From Chaetoderma sp. LZ-2023a (Eukaryota; Mollusca; Caudofoveata; Chaetodermatida; Chaetodermatidae), in contig CM067370.1 in the NCBI GenBank assembly GCA_034401795.1, positions 104,876,387 to 104,940,386 of the forward strand: DNA of 64,000 bases. The letters run 5' to 3'. Positions 46,220 through 59,083 of the stretch are shown one piece after another. Position numbers and translations under genes: made by a program. Below the pieces are notes generated by a model that did no database searches, had not been told where the DNA came from, and was given only the letters and a program-made list of their open reading frames with translations. Each line of letters begins with the position of its first letter. The first letter of the stretch is position 1.

Positions 46220-46804
46220 TTGAGTTGTAGTGACATCTTCTCCACTAAGCTGTGGTTTACCTTTAGTGTAAGCTGGTATGTTAAGCTTTACTTTTCGTGG
46301 AAAAGGTACATCATTGATCATAGACCCTCTATCCACCATTATTTCATCTCCAGGGCAGAAAGTAATCCAGGAATCCGCTGTTTTCCAGGTGGGTGAGATC
46401 CCTACAAGATACGCTGTTGAAGTGTGTGGCCTTAAAAATGCCGAATGTCTGACTTCTGCTTCTTAAGTTTGCCGGTCTCTGAATGGATGTTTCCGCACAA
46501 TCAATGGTACAGGTTGTACGTGGATAGTTTTCTCGAAATGGTTCAGGACAACACGCTCTAATTGCTTCTCTGGGAAGCCAGATTATTAACCCATTTAATT
46601 GCTCTGCAAAAACGGGAAGCTATGATATGAATATTTTGTTAGCTAAGCTTTTAGACATTCCAAAACGACGAGCCAGATCATCAAATATTAAATGAACTTT
46701 CAGGTGCATTAATACCAGCAAAAGTTGGTCTTCTGTGCTGTTTTGAAATGTGAATGTATTAAATGGTGTGATGACAGACTAGAGTGAAAAATACCTGTTT
46801 TGTC

Positions 46805-46812
46805 ACACCTGT
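46805..46812. repeat. Left target-site duplication of the hAT element
   Basis: ACACCTGT here against AAACCTGT at 51689-51696: 7 of 8 identical, and 8 bp is the standard hAT length. Confidence 0.8.
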
Positions 46813-47604
46813 CAGGGCCGTACGGTGGGGGGCAAGCGGGGCAAAAGCCCCGGGGCCCCACAAGCAAGGGGGCCCCACAAGTTAAAAAAATAATTATGCA
46901 CTTTTTTGGAAGTTATAGGACATTTAAAGCAAACTTTATTAGTTTAGAACTCGTACCAGCGTGTCTACTAGTCGTGTGCTTAACTACAACCAGTGGCGTA
47001 ATTTGCCAATATCCGCATAGTTTATACTCTTTGTAAGATCACTGTGATCCTGGCCTTTGAGCTTTTGATCCCAAAATTGGCACGCTCGTTTTTAAATTGT
47101 GCGTGAAAAGGATAATTTGATGGGGCGAGGAGAGATGCCTAGTGTCCCACCAAAATAGGGCCTATATTAACATTATTTACCAGTAAGCCACCGAGCACAA
47201 GGTTTGCGTAATATGGCTGACTGGTAAATAATTCTAATATAGGGCTTACATTGATGATTGATATCACAAATTCACTAAATTTAATCTCCACATGGATGGC
47301 CAAAGGTTCTGCAACACTTACATACAATTTGCCTAAGTCAGTGCTAAGTGTATAGTATGCATACGTTGCTAATTTTTGTTTGAACTTTGTAATTTAAAAA
47401 AAATATATTAATAAATAGATTTTGATTGGACCATCGACAAATTTATATTAATACCATAGGCAAAGTCTATGCAGGTGTTGTAGCACATTTGAACAAACAC
47501 AAGCTCACATATGTGACATGTAAAAATTAAAGAAATATGGATGTTTGTTTTGTTAGCTAGACAAGCTAAATTATTTTTCTCTTTTCAGTTAAACATCTCC
47601 GAAC

Positions 47605-50068
47605 ATGAGCGAATGTGACCGACACAAATCCCCACGGGTATATGACAGTGGTGCAGAGAAACTGAAACAAGCAATAGAAAGTGAAAAGCGACAAGATGAA
47701 ACTCTTTCAAAAGTAGCGAGAATTAGTGATTATTTTATGAAGCCGTCGATCCTTACAACATCTAATCAATCTACTGAAGCAACTCCATCTGTTGTTGCAG
47801 ATACAGAAACACCCGAATTTCCACCTGTAATAGAAGAAACTGTTTGTGATAGGCCTACGACAAGCGAACAAACCGAAGAAGAAGTAACAGCTAAACAGTT
47901 CTGTGGTTTTCACAATGACATTGGTTTATGGCCAGAATCTCCGACGCAGGAAATGATAAACTTTTGGGCTAAAAAAGGATCAATTGATTTACAGATCTGC
48001 AATGCGCAACTATTTGATAGAACATCAGTACAGCAAGGTCAGATCATAGGTAAAACGCACGTAAACATGCCCACCAAATTTATTCCGACGACAAACTCTA
48101 AACAATGAGACACTTAATCGGTCCTGGCTATGTTTTTCTCCAACTACTGGCAAAGTTTATTATTACATCTGTAAGCTCTTGAGCGCTCAGAAAGTAAAGT
48201 TAATAAACGTATCCAGCAATGGATCTTGTGACTGGAAGCACATAAACGAACGGCTGAGCGACCATGAGAAATCAAAATCTCATCTAGAATCAGTAATGGT
48301 CTTGGCGAAATACGTTAAGTTACTCGGGTGCATTGACCACGCTTTGGCAAAACAAGAAGCAGAACTGAGTGGATATTAGTGCAAAGTTCTCATGCGCGTT
48401 GTGAGTACCATCAAATTCATTGCTGAACGTGGGTTGGTTTTTCGAGGTGCAGATGAAATCGTTGGATCACCGGCAAATGGTAACTAAATGGTAACTATAT
48501 CGGCATTCTTGAATTGCTATCAGAATACGACACTTTTCTCGCGAGTCACATTAAACTACATGCAAGTAAAGGGACTGGTCATATGAATTATCTCTCAGTT
48601 ACAATATGCGAAGAGCTAATTGGTTTAATGGGTGAACACGTTCTGAAACAGATAATTACACGGATAAAAGACTCAAAGTATTATTCTGTGTCAGTTGATT
48701 CTACCCCTGATGAAGCTCACATTGACCAGCTGACTGTGGTAGCACGTTACATGGAAAACACATCGCCAAAGGAAAGGTTTCTAACATTAATGACAAATCG
48801 TGGTGCTGCCATGGCTAAAGCACTGCTTGAGTTTTTGAAATTTCATAACATTGATATCAGTGATTGTCGTGGGCAATCGTATGCTAATGCAGCCAATATG
48901 AGTGGCAAATACCGTGGGATGCAAGCTCTCATAATCGAGGAAAACAGTTTGTCAGTTTGTTCCGTGTTATGGACATTCACTTAATTTAGTTGGGAAGGCC
49001 GCAGCAAATACGTGTCCAGCAGCTGTGCATTTCTTTGATTTCGTCCAACAACTGTGTCTTTTTACGGCATCTACTGCACGTTATGAGATTTTAACAAAAC
49101 ACTTGTCCCAGACAGCGACACGGTTGTGTGTGCCTTTGAGCGTTTGAGTGAAATCGCTGGTCATGTCGAGCTGATGCGACCAAAGCCATTGCACATGGAT
49201 ATGAGAAGATTGGAGATGCTCTAGCCGAAATATCAAATGACCAGGAGCAAAAGGAGGTGGTTAGAAATGAAGCGGGTGGTCTTCAGGAGAAGATGTGCAA
49301 ACTGGAAACTGAATTATATGCTTCATTCTGGAATGACATATTAGAAAGATTCAATGCAACAAACCACAAACTACAGGATCCGAAAATGGAACTGAAGTCT
49401 GCCGTAATGACACTGAAGTCTCTGAAAACCTTTGTAGAGTCAGAGATAACTTCGATGACTATGAGGACGCAGGAAAGAGACTGTCTGGAACAACAGAGTA
49501 TATCCATGTTCGCCCTCGTCGGAGAAATGTGCGCCTTAAGCCACTTGATTATGGTCAAACACAACAGAACCAGCTGACATCTAGAGATAAGTTTCGCACA
49601 GAAAGCTTCATTTCGGTTATTGATCAGTTTATTTCATCATTGGTAGAAAGAATAGCCGCCTATGACATTGTCTGTGAAAGGTTTGGCTTCTTTCGTGAAC
49701 TTCAAAATCTGGATTCTTCTGATCTCTGCTCTGCCGCAGACAATCTTGTCAGCATATACCCAACTGACTTGGAACAGAGCCTTGGCAATGAGTTAGTACA
49801 TTTTGCTGCCATTGTGAAACTTTACAAAGAAGACTATGATGACAATGTGCCAAAAGAACTGTTCTTCTATAAACTTCTTATTGAGAAAGATTTCAAAGCT
49901 ACATTTCCACATGTTGAAATTGCTCTAAGGATCTATTTGGTCCTTATGGTGTCTAATTGCAGTGGTGAACGGTCTTTTTCCAAGTTGAAGCTAATAAAAA
50001 ACAAACTACGAACAACAATGAGTCAAGATCGTTTTGTATGGCTTACACTGTTGAGCATCGAGTATTAG
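47605..50068 (+). pseudogene. hAT transposase (TTF finger, DUF4371, dimerisation domain)
   Basis: The N-terminal frame 47605-48108 contains YDSGAEKLKQAIESEKRQ and a Pro-rich linker, ending GFHNDIGLWPESPT. Near 48100-48380 in shifted frames lie LNRSWLCFSPTTGK and GSCDWKHINERLSDHEKSKSH, a TTF-type zinc finger. 48514-48984 carries DSKYYSVSVDSTPDEAHIDQ (first catalytic Asp) and DCRGQSYANAANMSGKYRG (second). 49529-50068 ends with VSNCSGERSFSKLKLIKNKL and TMSQDRFVWLTLLSIE, the hAT C-terminal dimerisation motif. Several frameshifts and stops break the gene. This family resembles ZMYM/TTF-type hAT proteins. It would have cut and pasted the element but is inactive in this copy. Confidence 0.88.
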
Positions 50069-51688
50069 TTGCTGCGTGAGTTGGATTTTAAAGATGTGAT
50101 TGAACTATTTGCCTTTAAGAAATCTCGTAAACAGAGCTTGTTGTAACTTAGATAAAGTAAAACCTGTCTATAACGGACACTTTATGAAAACGTAATTACT
50201 AAAGAGTAAAGACATGTGGTCATTTAATTAGTCAGCTTACCAAGTTACCATAGAAAATGACTGTGTGTATAATATGGCGGTTCCTGGTTCCTTAAAAGAA
50301 ACGCCATCTTGTGGCCCCAAAAGCAGGTGTCCGTTATAGACAGGATTGACTGTAGTCATAATACCAGTTCACTGTCGCTACTTCTCTACTGTGTATGGTA
50401 CGTGTGTTGGATTTCAAAGATGTAATTAGTAATTGAAATATTTGCCTCTAAGACAGTTCATAATTGCTTGTAATTCATTTATAAGATTTATTTACAATAC
50501 CACCGTCAATATACATATATGTCACGATAATTGAATTCCACATATCTAATTAGGATATTGCATAAACAGTCTAAAACAGAGCTTGTTGTAATTCCATTAT
50601 TGATGATAGTAAATTAGTAATGATACCATTGTCTTCAGTACATTTAGGCTAATACTGTGTATGTGGAGCATTGCGATTCGTAATGTACAGATTATTATAT
50701 TTATACATTCTACATTATGAATCGTATTGTTCCACATACAGTAGATAGTCTCTGCCGTATGCAGTACCCTACGATCCATAATATACACTGTATACATACA
50801 GCAGGATGCAGAACCATAGATAAATAACACGAGTCGTGTATATTTTCTTTTGTGATAAGAGAAACATGCGTCATCCTCTACTGAATGATGCATAATTGCA
50901 TACATGATATACATATTAAGTGATGTGTTGGTGAATTGAATTTCAACTTAAACATGTCATTATAATTCAAACACTTGACTCGCAGAAGCCAAACAAACTT
51001 ATTTTGTAGACTCATAAGCTAACCTGATGATCAGATTTCAGAATGCACTGTCCGTATCATGACGTATGCAAGATACAAAAAAAATAAAAAAGCATAGCCA
51101 TATACACGAACATGATTAATGCACATTGTTAATGTACACTGAATAATACGGTATTATTATATTGTGTGCCGATATATAAAGCAGTGTTGTTTGTTATCGT
51201 TTATTTAATTTGATTGAAATAAAATGTAATCTAACAACCAATTTTTAAGATTCATTTACCTATGGAACCTTATGAGTCATGGCCCATTAGGGTTTATAGG
51301 GTAAATCGACCCTGAAAAGATTTTGGCCGTTTAGATTTTGTATTAAGCAAATTGAGTAATATATGAATTTGACTATGCATGGCTATCAGTGGCCAATCAG
51401 CCATGTTTCCATTGCCACCCCTGGCCCCTCCTCTCAACTGTATCATAGAGGTATTCACCAAAATCGTTAAAATTTGGTTGTTTGGTGTTCGGCAACAATG
51501 TTAATTACGAAAATTTGCAAAATAAAATAATTTTACAACGAAAGAAAGCACCATAATTCACCCTAAAAGTAGACTCCCTGGCCGTCTCAGAGCACCTAGA
51601 TGTAAAACATTTTCTGGGGGAGCACCCAGACTACCCCCCCCCCCTCATTCTTTGCACCAGGGCCCCCACATATCTAAATACGGCCATG
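50069..51688. other. hAT 3' non-coding region
   Basis: It is AT-rich, with no coding frame of note. The sequence around 50280-50340 (GCCATCTTGTGGCC) and the last 90 bases with a C-run and the terminal repeat belong to the element. Confidence 0.5.
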
Positions 51689-52410
51689 AAACCTGTGTAC
51701 AAATTACAACAATGCATCGCTATCAGTAGCGAGGTTTTTCTGAGCCAACATTGTTCCTCCACCAAATTCACATTGACATCCTTCTTCTGCTTATGGTATT
51801 TTCAGGGTTTAAGTAAATGTACTTTTACAATCTGTCCATGGTTTTCCGTAGGCATGGTCATATGTACAAAAGTCAGATTCCGGCCATTGAGTACCTATGT
51901 CAGCATACTGTATGGATTCATTGTTTTTTATGTGCCTGTCTCATTAGTATCTACAACACCATGGTTAAAGTCCATCTCTGACAAATTAGTTATATCATCA
52001 CAGATTATTACAGCGCTGTCATTAGTGGCTGCGAAACATTCAGAGATGTTGAGTTTTTAAAAGACATTTAATGTTTTTCCCACCTTACGTCGACCTGGTG
52101 TGACACATCATTTGTAACCTTATTTTAATTTCACATATTGGTTTCTCTCGTATAATTTGCCATCCAAAATGTTCTGAACACACTGTTTTGGTAAGACTTG
52201 TCTATTAATAGCGTTTGTCCACGCTAGTCTGTTCGTTTTTTATGAAAGCATAACGTGGAATTTTTACGGGATTAAAACACTCAAACCCTTCTTACATATA
52301 TTTAGTGTTCTGCCATAATTTGTGCTTTGTGCACCCATTGAACGCACATGAATTTCCACCACATTTTCTGTATTTTACGTCGATATCCATTGTATTGTCC
52401 CCGAGTTTCA
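51689..52410 (-). pseudogene. THAP zinc-finger relic, N-terminal part of the split DDE transposase
   Basis: Minus-strand reading from about 52400 gives MDIDVKYRKCGGNSCAFNGC TKHKLW, then IPRYAFIKNEQ and TVCSEHF: C-x4-C followed by C-x2-H-F, the THAP zinc-coordinating and signature residues, with stops between. Further down, NESIQYADIGTQWPESDFC and KPWTDCKSTFT lie in the linker. The hAT right end abuts this region at 51688, and the transposase core resumes on the other side (46812 downward). The two halves therefore belonged to one minus-strand gene. The plus-strand frame at 51686-52060 is its antisense. Confidence 0.65.
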
Positions 52411-52430
52411 GATCTCTGCAGGTTCTTAAG

Positions 52431-53110
52431 CTAGGATTCCATTAACGCGTATGCGTATCCATAAGCATATGCATATCCCCCCGAATGAGAGATTCCATTT
52501 GTACGTATGCGTATGCGTATCCGAAAGTAGTGGTTGTATTCAATTAATTGGACTATTACTACTACCACTTTTTTTTTTTTTTGCAAGTCCGAAGCTGACG
52601 CAGTCGGATATACTTCCCGGAGGAACTCCTTTAAAAAGGCTTGCAAACCCCCATAAAAAATCGGTTGAAATAGCAGGCTTTATTAATAGAATAACAATAC
52701 AAACCTAACATGTCAAAACAGTGCAAGCTAAAATACTCTATTATCATATACCACAACCGTGGCATAACTACATAGAAAATATAATTAATAAAGAGCTGAT
52801 AACATAACATAATTCAACAAAGACATTGCTATTTGCACACCGTGTAGTAGTAGGCCCAAATGGCGAGCATAGCTAACCAACAAGTGGTAAAGCCACTCAT
52901 CAATAATTAGCAGTAAGCTACTGCTAATCATTGATGCCATTGAGCCGATCCATGACCGGCAGGCTAAGTAGATCATATGTAGTTTAACGTAGCACACCGT
53001 ATAGTAGTAGGGCCAAATGGCGAGTGCAGCTCACCAACCAGTGGCGAGGTGACTCGTCAATAAGTAATAAAAAGTCACTCATTGACGCCAGTTAGCCGAT
53101 TATTAAATAC
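52431..53110. repeat. Short repeats in spacer
   Basis: GATTCCATT...CGTATGCGTATCC occurs twice (52436-52467 and 52489-52521). A unit of about 150 bp (AGTAGTAGG(C/G)CCAAATGGCGAG ... CACTCAT(C/T)...GATGCCA / GACGCCA) is present twice in tandem (about 52845-52960 and 52999-53100). Confidence 0.6.
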
Positions 53111-54198
53111 CCAACGGACGTAGTAGCCTTTATATAATATAATGCACAAAGCAAACGTATACAAACTATGACTACTTCGATGGCGCTTTGGGTTCACATT
53201 CTAAATTTACTTCATTGTAGGTTTTTGCAAATTACCCTGGAACAAATACACCTACAGTAAATATTTACAACAGGAAGCTAATTGTAAGATATCACACTCT
53301 GTTAACTTGAAAATCGGATCACCTCCAGAATATTGACATAATGCTCATTTGGTATTTAAATATTCTGATCCCAAGGTTAGGATATTCGTCAAGGTCTCCT
53401 AAGGCATTACAATTTTAAAATAAAGGCAATTAAATTAAATTAAAATAGCATTTATCAATATACAGCAAGCAGCGAGTGTGCTAGCTTATACAAGTTCCGC
53501 TTCTGATATTTTTAGATATCCGTATTCAATTGATACTAGGCCAGTTTTGCACCATACATCTTTAAATCTACTTTCCCTCCCATGTTCTTCTAGCCTGTAA
53601 AATTCACAATGAATGCAGTTTATCAACAATGATCGAAATATAGCTTGTATGGCTCTCTGATGGTTGTTGCCGGTTTTATCTCTGGCCTCTGAACACCGAT
53701 GCTTCCAGATGGCCCACACTCCTACTAGTCCAGTAAAACTACAAATTAACCTAGAACAAATTGCAACAGAATTTATTTCTTTTCTGCGGCATTCATGGGA
53801 CTGCCAGGTGTCACATATCAAAAGTCCTCCAAAATGCCTCGAAGGGAAAGTGGGTAAATTCGCATATTTAGCTACCGCCATTATCCGAATAATGAAACTT
53901 CCCTTACCTGCTTCATTCCGCAAATAAACGAAGTAGAAATGTTGTCTAAGCTCTGAATTTCATGGTCACGGAAGACAGTAAGCAATTGGCAATATTGCCT
54001 TGAACCACTTGTACAAATTCTCCAAACCACAGATTAAATATGGTTGTATGCACAGTGCCGGGGTAATTTAAATAAATTATATTTAAAGTAAGTTTAATTT
54101 TGTTTTTCGCTTTGAAAATTTTATCTAAAATAAATTGCATTTTAATTTTCACTTTTATCTCACAATTTGAATAAATTTCTATACAAGTCAATCAGAAT
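53111..54198. other. Spacer with an unassigned minus-strand open stretch
   Basis: The longest open stretch is 53486-53923 (minus, 145 residues, including LINCIHCEFYRLEEHGRESRF). It shows no recognised domain and could be a LINE fragment. Otherwise the region is AT-rich. Confidence 0.35.
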
Positions 54199-57100
54199 AT
54201 GGACATGGATTTAGATACATGCGTTATTTGTAACCAGAGCCTAGAAAATGGCTCACAAACTGTTAAGCTTTGAGTTAAAGGCTGTGACGGTATTAACAAT
54301 GCTAGCAGAGCCCGTGAAAGCGATGTCATAGCTGAAGTAGGACAGAGGGTTCATGTAAAATGTCGACGGGAGTTCATTGATCCCAAGCGGATTGCCCGTG
54401 ACGCAGAGAAAATTGAACAATCTCCGCCACCCATGAGAACACTCCGTTCAGAAAGTCCAACATTCAATTTTAGTGAACATTGTTTGCTATGCGGATACCC
54501 TGCAAAAATTCAAGATGGAAAGAAACGTGGCTATGATATTTATCCAGTAAGTACTCATGACTTTCAATGTATTATCGGCGAGGCCTGTGAGCAGAGAAAA
54601 GACGAATGGGGCAAACTTGTAGCTGGGCGGCTTGCCTTCATGCCGGATTTATGCGTTGTCAATGCAGTATACCATCAAAGCTGCAGCGTAAATTTTCGAA
54701 CCATGAAAAATATCCCTCAGCTGCACTCACCTTGCTCATCCCAAAAACATGGAAGGCCAGAAGACTTGGACAGAGTAAGAGCATTTAGTGCGACAACGGC
54801 ATTTCTTGAAAATAATGATGATGAGCAGCTGACCCTGCACGACCTCGTTAATAAAATGCAAGAGTATCTCGATGATAAAGATAATAAAGCATACAGTACA
54901 AAATACATGCAGGATAAAATAAAAGATAATTATGGCGATGAAATATTTATTAGCACTGTGAATGGTAAGCAAAACGTTGTTACCCTTCGTTCTAAAGCAT
55001 CTACTATTTTGACTGACTTCTATAAGGAACAGAAGAGAAAGGATTCCAAATCAGAGAGCATGCTAATCATCCAGACAGCTGCCAAACTGCTTAGACACGA
55101 TATTAAGTTAATTGATTCATGCACATCATCTGAAAGCTATCCATCAAGGGAGCAAATGAGCGACCCAGTAAAGGCATTGAATTATTTACCAGAGACACTG
55201 CGGGAATTATTGCGGATTTTGTTTATTGGAAAAGACACAGAAATGAAACAGGCATCAGTTGGACAGGCTATTATGCAAGGAACTCGTGCTAGAGTTATTT
55301 TGGCACCTTTGCAGTTCGGGCTGTCATGTGAGATGCACCATAAATTTGGATCTAAATTTATTGTTGACACCTTGTACAACCACGGATTTGGATGTTCATA
55401 TGCGGAGATACAGAGGTTTGAGGGCAGTGCATCACTTCATGGTGGAGATCTACCACAGCCATTATCAGGCGAGTTCATTCAGTTTGTTGCCGACAATGTG
55501 GATCACAATATTTGCACAATAGATGGGCATAATACATTTCATGGAATGGGAATCATTGCATCTGTTACACCAGGAAACCTTTCGTGCAAACTTATTCCAA
55601 GTATAAATGTAACATCTGAAGATATCAAGCAAGTTGGCAAGATCTGTATCAGGAACTTTGAGTCTCAGCATACCAGGAACTTCCCATTGACCTTTAAGGA
55701 GTTAACTGCGATTGAACAAACAGACCCAACAGCTGACATTGACATCCTCTGAGATTTCTCTTTGTTTCTGCGTTCAAGGAGACAGTCATGGTCTGGCATG
55801 ATGCAAACTGTTCACCAAGGAGTTTATCCAGGTAAATCGTCTGTTATTTTCCTTCCGATGATAGGTCTAGAGCCAAGTAACATGACCTGCATCTTTTCCA
55901 CTTTGACTTATGTTTGTGAACAGGCAAACCGATACCATGTTGCACCCGTGATTACATTTGACCAGCCCTTATTTTGGAAAGCTATGACTATCATAGAGGT
56001 TGAGCCGAGCTGGAGTCCATTAAAGCAAATTATTCTAAGACTCGGAGGTCTTCATATGGAGATGAGCTTCCTTGGCTGCATTGGTCACTTAATGGCAGGA
56101 AGCGGTCTTGCGCCTATTCTAGAGGTAGTCTACGCTGAGAATGCTGTCAAACACATTCTTAGTGGAAAGGCAATTTCTCGAGCAGTTCGAGGACACCTCA
56201 TGGTTTTTGCTTCTCTCAGTACAATCTTGATTGCAAATGCATACAACCTACCACTACCTACAATTGCAGCTGCTGAAGTTGACACAGTAGAATATTCCGC
56301 TGCAATGCATTCAAAAGAATTGTTTGACAATGATGATAATGTTGCAGGACATGAAATGATTGAAAGTTCCCTAAATAAAAGTCTGGTTAAAGTTGGAGAG
56401 CTCTATGATGACATTATCAAAAATCCGTATGTAGCTACAAGATTGTCCTCGGAAAATGCATTACATGATGTCAAGGACAAACTAGACTCAGAGAAGGTGG
56501 TCATGAAAGATAAGAGGACTGCACGACTCTGGCTTTTGTATATGGAGTTGGTTGACATTATGCGCAAATTCATTAAGGCAGAACGAATTGGTGATTGGAA
56601 CATGCACCTTCAGACCGTTCGTGAGATGCTTCCATATTTTGCAGCCGCTGGGCATAATCTGTACGCCAAGTCTTCATATGTATATTTACAAAAGATGTTA
56701 GAAATACCTGAAAGTCATCCAGATATACACACCAGCTTCCTCAATGGTCATCATGTCATTAATCGAAGTGATAGGTATTGGGCAGGGTTATCTACTGATC
56801 TAGTTATTGAGCAGGTCCTTTTGAGGAGTGTAAAGTCAAGTGACAGAACTTCAGCGTCTTGTTTGGTTGTTGTCTATGCCCGCATGTGCAGATGTGTGTA
56901 ATGCAATGCAAGAGCTCTCTGGGGGTAAACTGTGATTCAAGTGAACAACACAAAGATTCCACACAATCTCGAATAAAGCATGATATGGATGATACTTACA
57001 AAATTCTCAAAATCCTTAGTGAACTGAATCCATTTGGACCAGACCCTTCTCTTAGAGGACTTGTTAGTGGATTGTCTGCACGTGAATCAGTCAATGTTGA

Positions 57101-58629
57101 CGATGCTAAAGATATTGGAGAATCAATTATTAATTCGATGTGTGGCCAATGTGTATCAAGCATTTCGTTCCAGAGAAAGAGACAAGCTATTACCTTAGCA
57201 TCCAAAACATCTCTCAAGATTGATGATGAATGTGTACAAATTGATCCACAACTCCTATTTCAAAGACTCAGTTTAATTGCTACAAATGGATCAAAAGGGA
57301 ATCCAGCATCTTATTTTGAGTATGAGTTGTGTACTCATCCGCCCGCACTCTTTGATAATTCATCTCTTCCATGGGAAGCAAATAAGTCGGCACTTGCTGA
57401 TGCATTGTGGAAATTAATTCAAAATGAAGATGCAGTCCTTCCAGATTCTGTCCACTATGTGCTTGATGGAGGAGCTCTATTACACCGTGTTCCATGGCAG
57501 CGTGGAGAGACATTTGCAAATGTTTGTCAAAGATATGAAAAATATTGCATAAGCAAATATGGAAAGGCTACTGTAGTTTTTGATGGTTATGACCAAGGCC
57601 CAGACATAAAAGATGTAACACATAAGAGGCGAACTCGTGGATCAGGCGCAACTGTTGTACTGACTCCGCGAACAGTTGTAACTCTGAGCAAGCCTGATTT
57701 TCTAAGTAACAAGCAGAACAAACATCGGTTCATATCAATCTTAAGTTCATCTCTCGAACAGGCTGGATGCTTAACGATAAAGGCAAGCGGTGATGCCGAT
57801 GTCTTAATTACGCAAACGGCTATCTTGGCTTCAAAGTCAACAAATACTGCTCTTGTTGGAGACGATACCGACCTACTGGTGTTGCTTCTATACCATACTG
57901 ATATGAATGGCTGTCAGCTATTTTTCAGACCAGAGCCAAAGCAAAATGCAAAGAAACCCCCGACTGTGGAATATCAAAATGGCAAAGGAAAAACTCGGGT
58001 TCTGTTTGTGCTCACAGCTGTTATTTATCCATGCTATCCTTGGCTGTGACTCAACATCTAGGCTTTATGGAATTGGAAAATCTGCATCCCTTAGCAAAAT
58101 CCAGTGCTGCAAAGAACTCTCTCAAATTGCTGAAGTGTTTACAATGAGTAATGTGAATAAAGATGATGTGATAAAAGCAGGTGAGAAGGCAATGCTTATT
58201 CTATACAATGGCACTTCAATGGATAGTCTAGTTGCTTTGCGGTACAAGCGATTCAGGGAGAAGGTTGCAAAAAGTTCCAAGTATGTTGAAGCACGAGATT
58301 TACCACCAACACCCGCATCCGCAAAGTTTCACAGTCTTCGCGTGTACTACCAAATTCAAGTTTGGAGAGGAGATGCTGGAGATATGGATCCAACAGAATG
58401 GGGCTGGAAAGTTCTCAACCACCAAATGCTGCCTGTTAAGACTGACATGCTGGCAGCACCTGACGATTTACTGTATTCATTTAGATGCAGCTGCAAAACT
58501 GGCTGTGAATCAAAGAGATGCACCTGTAGAAAACATGGGCTCAGCTGCACATCCGCCTGCGAAGACTGTAAGGGTCTCAGTTGCTTGAATTCAATAACGC
58601 TCATTGAGGAAGATGACTTGGATAATTGA
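54199..58629 (+). pseudogene. Academ-like transposase (family B): zinc fingers, central region, XPG-like nuclease, CXC tail
   Basis: The start is best placed at ATG 54199 (MDMDLDTCVICNQ), upstream of the longest open frame, because it restores a first C-x2-C...H-x3-C module (CVIC ... HVKCRREF). The second module is CLLCGY ... HQSCSVNF. Stops (TGA 54271-54273 and TGA 55750-55752) and frame changes (about 56835, about 56920 in a G-run, 57957-57961 in a C-run) break it. Central blocks match family A at 6.7-9.1 kb. Nuclease motifs are YVLDGGALLH, VVFDGYD, SGDADVLI, VGDDTDLLVL and HAILGCDSTSRLYGIGK, the last keeping its Asp. The tail is CSCKTGCESKRCTCRKHGLSC...CEDC. Low sequence identity to family A shows two separate lineages. 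I could not define its terminal repeats. Confidence 0.75.
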
Positions 58630-58830
58630 TGCAAGATGAAATTAGTAGAAACCAGGTACCTATGCCATACTATTTCATCTTAGCTTAGCTTAGAAACACA
58701 CAATACCGTGACATAATAAAATATAATATGTATTGTATCAATATCAATGATGGTATTAGGTAAATTCATGCAAGTGGCATAACACAATACATTTAATTTG
58801 TGGAGAATATGTCAATCGTATTCATTTATT
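58630..58830. other. Junction between transposon B and the minus-strand LINE
   Basis: AATAAA on the plus strand (58715-58720) could serve transposon B. AATAAA on the minus strand (58825-58830) could end the LINE transcript. No target duplication or terminal repeat was resolved. Confidence 0.4.
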
Positions 58831-59083
58831 ACTAAAAGAGTCCAAAAATATCCAGTCACACATATATTACATACCGGTTTTAAAGAAATAAAGAAAAATG
58901 GATTTTTCAGGTGAAATGGCCCAAATCTGGTAATAATTATGCAAATTTTACCCTTTCCCCTATTGGAATTTTGGAGGACTTTTGATATGTTGTACATGAT
59001 GGCCCCCTATACACTGGGCGAGGGAAAAAAATTATGTTGCAATTTGTTCCAGGTTAAAATATTTTTGGCCTAGATTGACTGGA

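Larger units (their letters stand above)
46034..46812 (-). pseudogene. DDE transposase relic (THAP-linked DDE_Tnp_4 type), C-terminal part
   Basis: Minus-strand translation of about 46790-46220 reads LLLVLMHLKVHLIFDDLARRFG MSKSLANKIF, then ACCPEPFRENYP, TIDCAETSIQRP (first catalytic Asp region), SQTFGIFKATHFNS, and in the open stretch 46034-46339 MVDRGSMINDVPFPRKVKLN (second Asp). This is the pattern of DDE superfamily endonucleases (IS5/PIF-like) that are linked to THAP zinc fingers in invertebrates. A (CT)n tract (46169-46215) has expanded in what would be the next block, and the third catalytic position is not recognisable. The gene's N-terminal part lies beyond the hAT insertion, at 51689-52410. 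Confidence 0.72.
46813..51688 (+). mobile_element. hAT DNA transposon (non-functional)
   Basis: The ends CAGGGCCGTA and (complemented) CATGGCCGTA are near-matching hAT-type termini with an 8-bp target duplication, each with one mismatch. Inside, a TTF-finger/DUF4371/hAT-dimerisation transposase is encoded between 47605 and 50068. G- and C-rich stretches lie just inside both ends (46822-46875 and 51630-51665). The element is inserted within the minus-strand THAP-DDE transposase relic. Confidence 0.88.

Noticed and set aside
46121..46396. 91-residue plus-strand frame with a Ser-Leu run
   Set aside because: It is antisense to the DDE relic; the run is the (CT)n microsatellite.
51686..52060. 124-residue plus-strand frame
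   Set aside because: It is antisense to the THAP/linker part of the DDE transposase relic.
53486..53923. 145-residue minus-strand frame as a host gene
   Set aside because: No family resemblance that I can defend; kept only as an unassigned stretch.
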